Made by a program: the position numbers and the translations under genes. DNA of 64,000 bases from Chromera velia (taxonomy: Eukaryota > Sar > Chromeraceae): positions 1-64,000 of the forward strand of contig JAHBMJ010005003.1 of the NCBI GenBank assembly GCA_018398765.1, in the 5' to 3' direction. Shown here piece by piece: positions 10,238 through 21,340 of the stretch. The notes under the pieces were generated by a model. The model was not told where the DNA came from. It did not search any database and was given only the letters and a program-made list of their open reading frames with translations. How positions within the stretch are numbered: position 1 is the first letter of the stretch; the number at the start of each line of letters is the position of its first letter.

Positions 10238-10937
10238 ACTTTTCATCACGGGAGAAAAAAAAGAACAAAGCAGGCACTTGGGGGATTTGCGGGAGAGGCT
10301 GCTCTGCTATGTACTGAGGTGAGCGCAGATGGACTGAAAGCATGGTCTGCCCCTTTCCTTGCCAGACACAACGGACAGGTCCTCACCCAAACAAACCATG
10401 ACAAGAGAGAATGGATGTCGGAAGAAGAAGACAGTGTGGGGAAAAAGAAGTACCAACTGACTATCGAGTCCATCTTCCTGCAGATCCGCAGAGATCTCGT
10501 GCAGAAGAACCTGCAGAAGCAGACATGTAGCACAGATTCAGCAGGACGGTGTCCTCTGTACTATCACTTGTAGGAGTTTAAGTAGAGAAGCCCCAGTCCA
10601 CGGGACGAAAGAGCATTTGAAGATTTGCTGCAGACACTAGCTGCTGTGATGGCTGTATACGGCTTTCACACTGACCATGTGTTTTTATCTGCAGACATGG
10701 AGCCCGTCTCATTTTTTCCATACTGCAGTGAAGGGGCAAAGCCAAGAAAATAGGTGTGAGAAAGCAGAGAGAGCACGTGGGTAGAGACCAAAGCAAACAA
10801 AGAAAGAACCATGTAAAGAATTTAATATATGCATTGCATATCTGATGATTGACTGACCGTTGTAGGTATTTTTATTGTGCCCTCATTGGCGCATAGCGGG
10901 AGGGAGGGTGGTGTTGCCTGTAGGATATCGGGCGGAC
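10238..10937. other. Spacer between two ORFs, no gene seen
   Basis: Frames of 70-95 codons occur on both strands without recognisable similarity. This may be the decayed remainder of the flanking transposon-like genes. Confidence 0.4.
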
Positions 10938-11420
10938 TTATGCACGGTCCGTCCCGACTCCATGCATCCGCTTGTGGCACGGGCCACACAAGAGAACACA
11001 ATTCTTGGGGTTGTTATTCTCCACCATCCAAGAGAGCCAGGAAAGTTGTCCAGCATAAGAGCGAGAGACGGGGACTTGCAAAGAGCCCACCGCATCCCCT
11101 TCACTAATAGAATGGGGGTAAGAAAGGTGGTGTATGTCCAGTCCAGAACATTGCCCATTTTGGGCATGACCATGCCTTCTAGAGTACTGCTGCTGCCCAC
11201 AAAGCTCACACACATATCCAAAGAGGGATCTAAGTCCTTCTTTGAAAATGGCGGTCGCAATGAGAGGGCAGTCATAGGGGTTCCCGTTCTGGGCCCCAAG
11301 GAGACGTTGCTCAAAAGGAAAAAAAAGAACTGCAAGTACAGACCACAATGCAGCCTCAGTGAAGACTTGTCTGGGTATGATTGTGGCTGTTTTGAATTTA
11401 GGCTCTCTTGGGTGTGTCAA
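10938..11420 (-). CDS. HNH endonuclease domain protein (fragment?)
   Basis: The minus-strand frame of about 160 residues has a C-terminal HNH signature. First comes a zinc Cys pair (YVCELCGQQ, residues about 70-75), then LDIHHLSY with the double His about 20 residues later, then NNPKNCVLLCGPCHKRMHG, supplying the Asn, the second Cys pair and the final His of a beta-beta-alpha-metal nuclease. HNH proteins of this form cut DNA and often occur in mobile elements. Residues about 1-65 show no domain. The plus strand of the same interval is also open for about 250 codons but lacks a domain, so I take it as a shadow. It lies next to the 32-bp minisatellite, which begins just upstream of its start. 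Whether it is a whole gene or the last exon of one is unclear. Confidence 0.55.
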   Translation of the reverse strand: MTHPREPKFKTATIIPRQVFTEAALWSVLAVLFFPFEQRLLGAQNGNPYDCPLIATAIFKEGLRSLFGYVCELCGQQQYSRRHGHAQNGQCSGLDIHHLSYPHSISEGDAVGSLQVPVSRSYAGQLSWLSWMVENNNPKNCVLLCGPCHKRMHGVGTDRA

Positions 11421-11548
11421 AAGAGGCCCCCTGGGCTCTTCTCTTTTATCCAGTCTGACAGTTTGACTATATTTGACTGTGTATCGTTGTGTGTTGTTGA
11501 CTTCAGTCTGACTGTATCCTTCTCTGTATTGACTATTTTCTTTTCACT

Positions 11549-12220
11549 TCTGTATAGTAGGTCTATACATTTTGGCCACCTCTGTATAGTAGGTCTATAC
11601 ATTTGGGCCACCTCTGTATGGTAGGTCTATACATTTGGGCCACCTCTGTATGGTAGGTCTATACATTTGGGCCACCTCTGTATGGTAGGTCTATACATTT
11701 GAGCCACTTCTGTATGGTAGGTCTATACATTTGGGCCACCTCTGTATAGTAGGTCTATACATTTGGGCCACTTCTGTATAGTAGGTCTATACATTTGGGC
11801 CACCTCTGTATGGTAGGTCTATATATTTGGGCCACCTCTGTATGATAGGTTTATACATTTGAGCTACTTCTATATGGTAGGTCTATACATTTAGGCCACC
11901 TTTGTATGGTAGGTCTATACATTTAGGCCACCTCTGTATGGTAGGTCTATACATTTAGGCCACCTCTGTATGGTAGGTCTATACATTTGGGCCACCTCTG
12001 TATGGTAGGTCTATATATTTGGGCCACCTCTGTATAGTAGGTCTATACATTTGGGCCACCTCTGTATGGTAGGTCTATACATTTGGGCCACCTCTGTATG
12101 GTAGGTCTATACATTTGGGCCACTTCTGTATAGTAGGTCTATATATTTGGGCCACTTCTGTATAGTAGGTCTATACATTTGGGCCATCTCTGTATGGTAG
12201 GTCTATACATTTGGGTCAGC
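11549..12220. repeat. Minisatellite, 21 tandem copies of a 32-bp unit
   Basis: The unit tctgtatggtaggtctatac + atttgggccacc (32 bp) repeats without insertions or deletions from 11549 to 12220. That is 672 bp, exactly 21 units. Units differ by substitutions such as tatagt/tatggt, acatttg/atatttg and ccacc/cactt, with clusters of shared variants that suggest local duplication. There are no spacers, so it is not a CRISPR-type array. Confidence 0.95.
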
Positions 12221-12489
12221 ATTTAAAAAATAATTTTTTAGTGGGCCGCACCCCAGATGGGGTCCACTTACGTCACGTACCATCTTAGGATAACCTATGA
12301 TGCAAAGTCGGGTACTCATCTATTTTTAAAAGTGCCCCTCATACTTTCTGGGGCCCTTCTCATGCTGCGTATTCAACCCGACAGAGGCAAAGTTGGCTGC
12401 GTGCATCGAAGGGGCAGGGTGCTACCACCCCCTCTGGCCCTGTGGCGGCGTCTCCCGCAGACCTACGATGAGCCCATGTCTGGACTTGG
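12221..12489. other. Spacer after minisatellite
   Basis: Short AT-rich stretch then GC-rich sequence. It may be part of the broken helicase that follows on the minus strand, but I can place no motif here. Confidence 0.35.
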
Positions 12490-12875
12490 CGGCGGGGGGG
12501 TTTGACCCCCCTTGTCCAAGGTTCAGAAGTGCAGACTTCTGAACCTCCGGGAGGGGGGGGTGTCCAACCCAACTCGAGGTCCCTGACCCAAAACAGTTAG
12601 GAAGTCCCTAACCCTCACCACAGATGCCTGTTAAAAAACGAGAGGCACTCTATTAACAACCAAAAGCCCCAGTCTCTCAAGGTTCAAACGGATCTGGGCT
12701 CTCAGAAACATCACAGCCACTAGGGTCTTCCCCCCCCATCCCTCTCCCAGTCGGAATCACCATAAGGCAGTTGCGGTTGAGGCTCTCCACAAAGGCTTTG
12801 ATCTGGTACTCCCTCGGTCAACTCTTCACAAGGTCCCACCAGGCAAAATCTGTGACATTCATAGCCCGACAAAGC
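12490..12875 (-). pseudogene. Broken superfamily-2 (DEAD-like) helicase fragment
   Basis: On the minus strand, frame by frame, about 12835-12755 reads PREYQIKAFVESLNRNCLMV (Q-motif-like R-x-Y-Q), continuing IPTGRGMG. After a one-base frameshift in a G-run (about 12735) come GKTLVAVMFLRAQI, which completes the Walker A / motif I, and GLLVVNRVPLVF, which matches the region of motif Ia. An in-frame TAA then stands where the family usually has Gln (VPLVF-stop-QAS). Frameshift plus stop make it a pseudogene. The order of motifs resembles the helicase N-terminus of Dicer/RIG-I/FANCM-type proteins; the exact subfamily is not settled. No later motifs (DECH, SAT) were found. Confidence 0.6.
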
Positions 12876-13482
12876 GGGTAGACAGCGCTTCTGACCGGAC
12901 TGGGCCTGAAGACAGCTAAGTTCGGTGAGGCGGCTGTAGAACCAAAAAAGTGCTCCAACGTTCTTCTCTGCACTTCCGTAAAGGAAGGTAATCGATATGC
13001 ATCTGCCCACTTGCTCTTCACCCCGAGAGCGGGACTATCCGAGCCTAGGCAGAGGCACGCACTCTCTCAATTGCAAAGCCAATAAAGGAGACTTTATTCG
13101 GACCAAAGGGTGTCTCCTTTCCTACAGTCGTGTGGCACTTTCAGCAGACGATGTCCGTTAGGGTGTACGGTCCTTTTTTTTTTGTCTGTCCATTCTTGAG
13201 GGTCGAAGGAAGTGGAAAAGAAGACTCTGGTCGGAGAGCCAGATGAACTTCCACCCCCTCGGTCTTCTCCCAGAAAAAAAGGAGAAACAGAGGAACCAGG
13301 TGCTCTCGGCAATTCAGACAGTGTATTGGGACACCGAGTATGCAAGACTCAACTTAAAAAGTTTGCAGACAAAACAGTTTCCCACCTACATATACACTTT
13401 CGAGTCTGGACATGTGTTCCAATCAGACGTAGTCTCACACTTCCATGTACACAATCGGAGCTAGTAACAACCATGCAATCTC
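12876..13482. other. Spacer, possibly upstream part of the helicase remnant
   Basis: The minus strand has an open segment at 12818-13021 (RLPSFTEVQRRTLEHFFG) that runs toward the helicase motifs in another frame. Beyond that I see nothing recognisable. Confidence 0.35.
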
Positions 13483-14422
13483 TAGTGACCATATTTGATT
13501 TGATTTGATTTGAGGTAGGGCTTAAGCTCAAATCAAATATCTAGTCAGGGAGGACCTAGTGTTTAAAGACCTATCAAATACGATCAAATATTTGATCAAT
13601 ATGACTTTCAACCTCAAATATGAAGGTCACGAAAAAACTTTTGCAAGTACCGATCCATCATGCATGCTGATTCAAATGAAAAAAGCTAAATCTTGATGGT
13701 TTACTCTAAAAAAAAAAACGTTTTGAGCTGCATTGAAATTGATGTTTCACCCCCTTTTACTTCATGCAGAGGTAAACCGATCAGTTGAACGTTTTCCCGA
13801 ACAGCTGTGTTGACTTTTCTGGTGCTGGAACATCTTTTACGGCCCCCTTTTTGAGCATCTGCAAACATTTTACACCCCGTAAAGACATGTCACACAATCT
13901 GACAGGGTCGAACGGGAAGAAGGAGGCATTTGTTTTTAGAGCCGGGTACGCAAAAAAAATATGGTCCGTGCAAACTTTATCGTATCAACAAAAAGTCATA
14001 TGCAATTTCAAATCTATCAATTTTACGTTCTTAATCTCTATTAGTACTAGAGTGAGTCTCAGTGACTAGTGTACATACACTGCCATACAGGCACATTTTT
14101 TTTACGGAACTGATAAGTTATAATTTTATATGTATTTTTTTAAATTTTTGAAACACACATCAGAAATGTTCTGATAACTATTATCATAAACTGATAAGTT
14201 ATAATTTTATATATATATTTTTTTAAATTTTTGAAACACATATCAGAAATGTTAATTCTGATAACTATTGTCATGAGAAAAATGATCAGAGTGACAGTAA
14301 GTCAGTGACTCAGTGAGGAACCCTAAGAGGTTAACCTCAAATGTTACCTCAAATATCAAATATTTGAGGTTGAAGCTCAAATCAAATCAAATCAAATATA
14401 ATCAAATCAAACATGGTCACTG
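13483..14422. mobile_element. Non-autonomous hAT-like element with 8-bp target duplication
   Basis: The 940-bp block is flanked by a perfect 8-bp direct repeat GCAATCTC (13475-13482 and 14423-14430). Its ends are inverted: left TAGTGACCATATTTGATTTG, right (opposite strand) CAGTGACCATGTTTGATTTG. An 8-bp duplication plus ends of the form YAGTG is diagnostic of the hAT superfamily. The inner arms are rich in TTTGA/TCAAA words, giving an inverted repeat of up to about 100 bp. No transposase is encoded; the centre is AT-rich with a local tandem duplication. It must have been moved in trans. Confidence 0.85.
14108..14275. repeat. Two-copy tandem duplication, about 81-85 bp
   Basis: The segment beginning aactgataagttataatttt recurs 81 bp later (14189) with a few differences, inside the hAT-like element. 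Confidence 0.85.
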
Positions 14423-14430
14423 GCAATCTC

Positions 14431-14945
14431 AAGAGAGAGACAGAGATTTTTGGATCACGATTTTTGTGCATGGGGCTTTCACGCGGGTCCGCGACTATAC
14501 GCGCGTCTCCGAGTTATACGCATACACGCAGCCGCGAATTGCTGCAAGCGCTGCGCATTCCCAGAAATGCCAACTTTACAGGGCTATCACCCGAACCTCC
14601 ATATATCGATATGTCCCCGAGTCCGTCAGTTACCACCAGTCTCTATGTAGCCTGCGCTAGTCTCCTTACCTCTTGATCCGTCTGCCGCTGTATGTAGCTG
14701 TATGGCCCTTTGTTACTTTTTGTTTGCCTTTCTTTCTTTTGAATACTTTCTTTTCAGGCCGAAAAGCCAACGCGGATCCAGAGCCGTGGCTCGAACAACG
14801 AACAATCATGCAGCAGCGGCCAGGGCAACAGACTCTGGCGGGCCCCGAGGACGGGGTCTGATACCTCAGCTTAGGCTGGGGAACGCCCCGCCCTGCTAGC
14901 TCTGGCGACAGATAGATATAGCGGGAAGGCCCTAGGGCGGAACAT

Positions 14946-14984
<39 letters not shown>

Positions 14985-15338
14985 GAAAAAAAACTGTACA
15001 CTGAAATGGAAACAGTAGAAAAGATCAAACAGACTGAACAGTAAGACTCACTTAGAAAGTATATCCATAACATTGAATGAACTCATTAATATCCATAATC
15101 AATTATATGTACGTTGCACTATGATACATAATACATTCTTTAACATCATTTTAAAAGCTTTGACTACAGAAAGCTATATGATTTTTTTTTTTTTTTTAAC
15201 GTATAAATAAACGACCTAATCAAATGTTTATAGTAGGAGAGCTAATTCTATAGTTTTTATTTTAATGTTTTGATACTCAAAACATCAGTCATTGAACATC
15301 CATTGTACACAATCATGAATTAGCATTTAGCAGCACAG
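14431..15338. other. Spacer downstream of ELP3
   Basis: No gene seen. It holds an (ATCA)n run at about 14946-14981, a T-run at 15184-15199 and AT-rich sequence leading to the ELP3 stop codon. The 3-prime UTR of the minus-strand ELP3 gene must lie within it. Confidence 0.5.
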
Positions 15339-16562
15339 CTAACGCCCAGGCTGCCGGCGCAGCACTGCCACAGTTGCGGCTGCAGCCCCAGCAAGAGCCG
15401 CCAGGGCAGCCGCGGCACCCGCAAGAGTGACGAACTGCTGCCCTGTAGTCGACCCAGTCCCCTCAGACTCCCCTCCTATGCTGCTGGTACGACTAAACCA
15501 CCCCACCACACCCGTCAGGCCCCCCGTTGCAGACCACGCCACAGAGAGAGAAGGGGGCTGTCCGTCCCTCTGCCGCTGCACTACCTCCACCTCGCCCGTC
15601 TTTCCAGGAGAGGCAGCGACGGTTGACGCCCCCCCCATCCCTGCAGCTTCCTCCTCTTCCGCCTCTTCCTCTGCATCTAGGCTCTCACCCATCGCCTGCT
15701 GTTCCTCGATCGGAGTCATATGAGTGACATCCGCCTCCTCATCCTCTTCCTCTTCCACTACAGATGCGCTCTGCCGCTCTGACTCGATTTCAGTCATTCG
15801 CTTCTTCCGAGAATCCTCTGTCCACTGGATAGAATCTGGAGTTAAGTCCTTTGTCATGAACGTGCCCTCGAGGACGTAACCGAACTTGGCGTAGTAACGG
15901 CGAGTTCCCACACCGGCAATGATGGCCATCCGGCGGAAACCTGCAGAGAAGGGATTTAAAAAAAAGGAAGCGAAGTAGTTGAGCACATGGATGCGATGGT
16001 GTACAGAGAGAAGACGGGCGGGAAGGAGCCCTCTAGAGTGCTCTTGCAAACGAAGAACAGAGTCGTTGCCTCCAAGCATCTCTCTTCCTTTCCTTCCTTC
16101 CTTCCTGGATCTTGTCTCCATTTATTTGTCCTTCATCTCTTCCTGCCTCCATGCCACACATTCCCAGGAACTAAAATGCGAGAAGGAAGAGCCACGACAT
16201 CTTTCTTTCTTTCTTCCTTCCTTCACATCCAAGTCATGTATGCATCTGATTCAGGGGCCTTTCTTTCTTTTGAATTTTCAAAAGTAGAACATGTGTTTTT
16301 TTTCTGCATGCATGGCTCAGATCGGATCATTCATACTTTCCAGATGGACAGCGTGCGTGCAATGGGTGTACACACGCATGAGACTTCCTTCGTTTAATTG
16401 CGCTTCCCTCCCTCCCTTTTTCCCTCCCTCCCTCCCTGACCATGGCTGTATGCAATCTCCTCTGCCCGCTTCACCAAACGCCACCCGAAGCCTGCGTGCT
16501 GAGATCTGGAGTCCCCCTCCCCCTTGGACTCCCCGACACCCACCACGACACCTGAACGAAGG

Positions 16563-16594
<32 letters not shown>

Positions 16595-17442
16595 CAGGAA
16601 GGCAGGCAGGAAGGCAGGAAGAAAGGCAGGAAGGCAGGAAGGAAGGAAGGAAGGAAGGAAGGCAGGAAAAAAGGCAGGAAGGAAGGAAGGAAGGAAGGCA
16701 GGAAGGCAGGAAGAAAGGCAGGAAGGAAGGAAGGCAGGAAGGCAGGAAGAAAGGCAGGAAGGCAGGAAGGAAGGAAGGCAGGAAGAAAGGCAGGGAGGAA
16801 GGAAGGAAGGCAGGAAGAAAGGCAGGAAGGAAGGAAGGAAGGCAGGAAGAAAGGCAGGAAGGAAGGAAGGCAGGAAGGAAGGCAGGAAGGAAGGCAGGAA
16901 GGCAGGAAGAAAGGCGGGAAGGAAGGCAGGAAGGAAGGAAGGAAGGAAGGCAGGAAGGCAGGAAGAAAGGCAGGAAGGAAGGAAGGAAGGCAGGAAGAAA
17001 GGCAGGAAGGCAGGAAGGAAGGAAGGCAGGAAGAAAGGCAGGAAGGCAGGAAGGCAGGAAGAAAGGCAGGAAGGCAGGAAGGAAGGAAGGAAGGCAGGAA
17101 GAAAGGCAGGAAGGAAGGAAGGCAGGAAGGAAGGAAGGAAGGCAGGAAGGCAGGAAGAAAGGCAGGAAGGCAGGAAGGAAGGAAGGAAGAAAGGCAGGAA
17201 GGCAGGCAGGAAGGCAGGAAGGAAGGAAGGCAGGAAGGCAGGAAGAAAGGCAGGAAGGCAGGAAGGAAGGAAGGAAGGCAGGAAGAAAGGCAGGAAGGAA
17301 GGAAGGCAGGAAGGAAGGAAGGAAGGCAGGAAGGCAGGAAGAAAGGCAGGAAGGAAGGAAGGCAGGAAGGAAGGAAGGCAGGAAGAAAGGCAGGAAGGAA
17401 GGAAGGAAGGCAGGAAGGCAGGAAGAAAGGCAGGAAGGAAGG

Positions 17443-17474
<32 letters not shown>

Positions 17475-17586
17475 AAGGAAGGAAGAAAGGCAGGAAGGCA
17501 GGAAAGAAGGAAGGAAGGCAGGAAGGAAGGAAGAAAGGCAGGAAGGCAGGAAGACAGGAAGGAAGGCAGGAAGGAAGGCAGGAAGG

Positions 17587-17618
<32 letters not shown>

Positions 17619-17702
17619 AAGGCAGGAAGGCAGGAAGGAAGGAAGGAAGGCAGGAAGAAAGGCAGGAAGGAAGGAAGGAAGGAAGGAAGGAAGGCAGGAA
17701 GA

Positions 17703-17734
<32 letters not shown>

Positions 17735-20354
17735 CAGGAAGGCAGGAAGGAAGGAAGGAAGGCAGGAAGGAAAGCAGGAAGGAAGGCAGGAAGGAAGGAA
17801 GGCAGGAAGGAAGGAAGGCAGGAAGGAAGGAAGGAAGGAAGGCAGGAAGGAAGGCAGGAAGGAAGGCAGGAAGGAAGGCAGGAAGGAAGGCAAGAAGGAA
17901 GGCAGGAAGGAAGGCAGGAAGGCAGGCAGGAAGGAAGGCAGGAAGGCAGGCAGGAAGGAAGGAAGGCAGGAAGGAAGAATTGGATGCGGAGGAATGTGCA
18001 ATATTGGAACTCTGTTCGTTCTTGTACATGAGCGTCTCCCTTCGAATAGGCTGTAGATGAGAATGAGCAAAGAAACGAATGGTTCAAACAGTCTTTGTGA
18101 AGGCCCTACAGAGACGTGAGAAAAGACCCAGCCAGCTCTTTTCCTGCCTGCCTGCCTGCCTGCCTGACCATAGACGTGCAATTCTCTCAGCAGAGCGGCA
18201 CCCTTCAGCTCCTTGATTGCGAAGTGCCCCTCCTCTCCCCTCTTCTCCTTCTCGATTCTCTCCCCCTCTCTCAGGCGGAGACGGAGAAAAGCAAAGATTC
18301 GGCTTTCATCAGGAAGCTCGAAGGAGAGAAAGAACTCCTGCAAGCAAGCAAACAGAGAGGAGAGGGGAAAGGCAACAAAAAGACATTATGTCTTTCAAGG
18401 CAGAGCAGAGAAGTTCATGCAGAGAAAAGTTGATACAGACGCACTCACCTCACTCCTCTTGAAATCTGAATTTTTGGAGGAGGTTTAGCACTCATGGCGC
18501 ACGCCTAGCTCGACAGAGAGAGAGAGAAAGAGAGACCCCATAGAAAAAGAGGGACAAAGGAGGCGAAACAGAAACATACTCCACGCCCTTCGGTACGTAG
18601 TTGTTCCACGAAGATCTTTTTGTCAGTCAGTCAAAAGACTTACGCTTCCTCCGAGAGTCGCATATTTCCGTTCCTTCAGCACCGCCCGGGTGACCGAGAC
18701 TTCCGGGCTGTTGAGGTCCTTCACCTCTCGACACCGGATGCACCGACACACAAGGCCCCGTCTCTTCATTTCGAGATCAATCATCTGACGGAGGTTCGTG
18801 TGCTGATTCCCTGCTATGATCGTCTGGTTGGGGATGTCGCGAATGACCTGCATGCGTGCACGTGCAGATATATAATGTCAGACGAAGGCAATATCACAAA
18901 TAACCCGCACGCATGTGCATGAAGAGAAAAAGCATAGTGGGTTGTAGCACAAAGTGTCCGCAGAGAAACAGAAGACCTTCCCTTTTCACGCATAAAGATC
19001 CCGTCAGACAGACAGAGAGAGAGAGAATCCAATGCAAAAAAAAAGCCACACAACACAAAGTCAGTGTAGACCAACAAGCTGACCGACCGACCCTATTCAA
19101 TCGGATCCATGGGTGCACTTTGGACTTGACGTCGCATAGCAAATCGAGGAGCAGTCTGCCCCCCTCCCTGTCTGCGTAAGGCTCATACTCCCCCCTTTTG
19201 TACCACTTCTCAATTTCGGAGAAGGGTGTGACTTCACATGGGTAGATCTTCCACTGATCTGCCTGGAGGTCCGGGGAGTGCAGGACGTAGTTGAACATCT
19301 TCAGGTCCCTCTCGGGATCACTGCCAGGAAGGTCGGGCATCAGGTGGATGTCTACTTTGAAGCAGCTGTCCTTGAGGAGCTGCACGGCCTTCACTGCATG
19401 CTCAACAGAGTGGCCTCTGTTGATCTTCTCAAGAATCTCGTTGTCCGTGTGCTGGACCCCGATCTGAACTCGGGTACATCCGAACCGACGGAGGCGGTTC
19501 AGCTCATACCTGACAGAAAACAGAGAGTCCGAATGCGTTGCGGGCAGGCAGGAAGGTTGAAAGGCAGAGAGCCAGAAAGGAAAGAGCGAAGGCAGGAATA
19601 AATGAAAGGAAGGAGTAATGAAAGAACAGAAAGACCGGCAATGAAAAGGGAAGAAAAGAAGAGAACGGAAGAGAGAAAGGAAAAGACTCGTTCAGGAGGA
19701 GAAAGAAGGGAGAAATCGAATACAGACTGGAGCATTTTCGGCACGTAAAAGTGATGAGATGGTTCGATATCCCCTTGTTTTCCTGTTCTCTTCTTTGTTT
19801 TTCCTGTCCTCTTCTTCGTTTTTTCGGCTTTCAAAGAGGGAAAGAGCTCTAGTCGCACCACAGACTGGCTGAGTGACTGACTTGTTGATGAAGTCCGGCC
19901 TGGTCTCCAGCGTGACTCCGATAATTCTGGCCTGCGCGGTTTCGTTTCTCCTCTGCTCTTCCTCAAGAGACAACGGGGCTCTCTTTCCCTTCACAGCAGC
20001 TCCCTTAGCGCACTCGTCCAGCGTCTCGTCAGGAACATCGTGAAAAATGTTTGCAGCATAAAAGAGGTCCCTCACAAATTCTTCCTGGTAGTCCCGAGGA
20101 TAGCTGCAATCGCTCACCGAGATTTCACGGGGTCTTTCGATTGGACACTTTTACGGGGACACACACTCACACAGTAAACAGGTAAGACAGATCTGAAGAC
20201 GAACAAGAAAAAAAGTGGGATCGCTGGTAAGCCCCCTATCTGGGTCGCTCGTCCGAAGAATCTTTTGCGTGTGAGAATTAAAATCACACTGATTCCCACT
20301 GACTGTCTGTCTGTCTGTCTGTCTGTCTTTGTCTTTGCGTTTGACCACTCTCTC

Positions 20355-20400
<46 letters not shown>

Positions 20401-20819
20401 GCGACTGACCCGGACCAGGTACCCCCAAGGACCAGAATTTCGATTTTGTCGACCGTGTGTCCGTTTCTCTGGAGGGTCCCCGCCCTGTCGTTGAACTGGG
20501 ACACGGCGTCCCACCCGTTTTGGTTCGCACGGAGCACTGCGGGCTCTGTAGAGAGGTAGGAGCGCGGCTGTCCAGGCTCCTTCGGGCAGTAGTGGCAGTC
20601 CTTTGGGCAAGAGAAGGGACCGGGACTGGTCAGGACTGTGATGACGATCACACCTGCAGTAAGGAGAAAGAAATTGAGAAAGCAAATTTCTATGGAGCCA
20701 AATTGACGTCATGAGATAGGGCCTGCAATGAATGAGCAGGCGGGGAGGGACCGGAGTCTCTCTCCTTTTTGTTTCGTTTTGTCCACGCAGGCGGGCCAGT
20801 AAATGTGCTCTTTCCGCCG

Positions 20820-20853
<34 letters not shown>

Positions 20854-21024
20854 TGTATGTATACACGCTCCAACACACAGAAAGAGAGAGAGAGCGAGGG
20901 AGAGAAAGAGAGACAGAAGGGTAGACAGACAGACAGGCAGACAAATGAGAGTAAAAGAAAGGAAAGAAAGAAAGAAAGAAAGAAAGACAGGCAGGCAGGC
21001 AGGCAGACAGACAGACAGACACAC

Positions 21025-21055
<31 letters not shown>

Positions 21056-21215
21056 AAAAAAGAAAGAAAGAAAGAAAGAAAAGAAGGAAAAAAAAAGAAG
21101 AAAAAACAGAGAAGAAAACAAAGAAAGCAGGAAAGAAAGGAAGGAAAAAAAAGGGGGGGAAAAAAGAAAAGAAAAAAAGAAAAGAAAAAAAGAAAAGAAA
21201 AAAAGAAAAGAAAAA

Positions 21216-21251
<36 letters not shown>

Positions 21252-21296
21252 AAAAAAGAAAGAAAAGAAAAGAAAAGAAAAGAAAGAAAGAAAGAA

Positions 21297-21328
<32 letters not shown>

Positions 21329-21340
21329 AAAAAAAAAAAG

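Noticed and set aside
10875-11624. 250-residue plus-strand frame opposite the HNH ORF
   Set aside because: No domain; the minus strand carries a complete HNH signature, so this is a shadow frame.
11549-12220. CRISPR-like array
   Set aside because: Units are contiguous 32-bp tandem repeats without unique spacers, in a eukaryotic context.
16291-18343. Overlapping 500-650 residue frames rich in Glu-Gly-Arg-Lys (plus) or Phe-Leu-Pro-Ser (minus)
   Set aside because: They are translations of the GGAA/GGCA satellite, open in all frames because stop-forming bases are absent. Only the ends of the minus-strand frames (ELP3 exons 7 and 8) are real.
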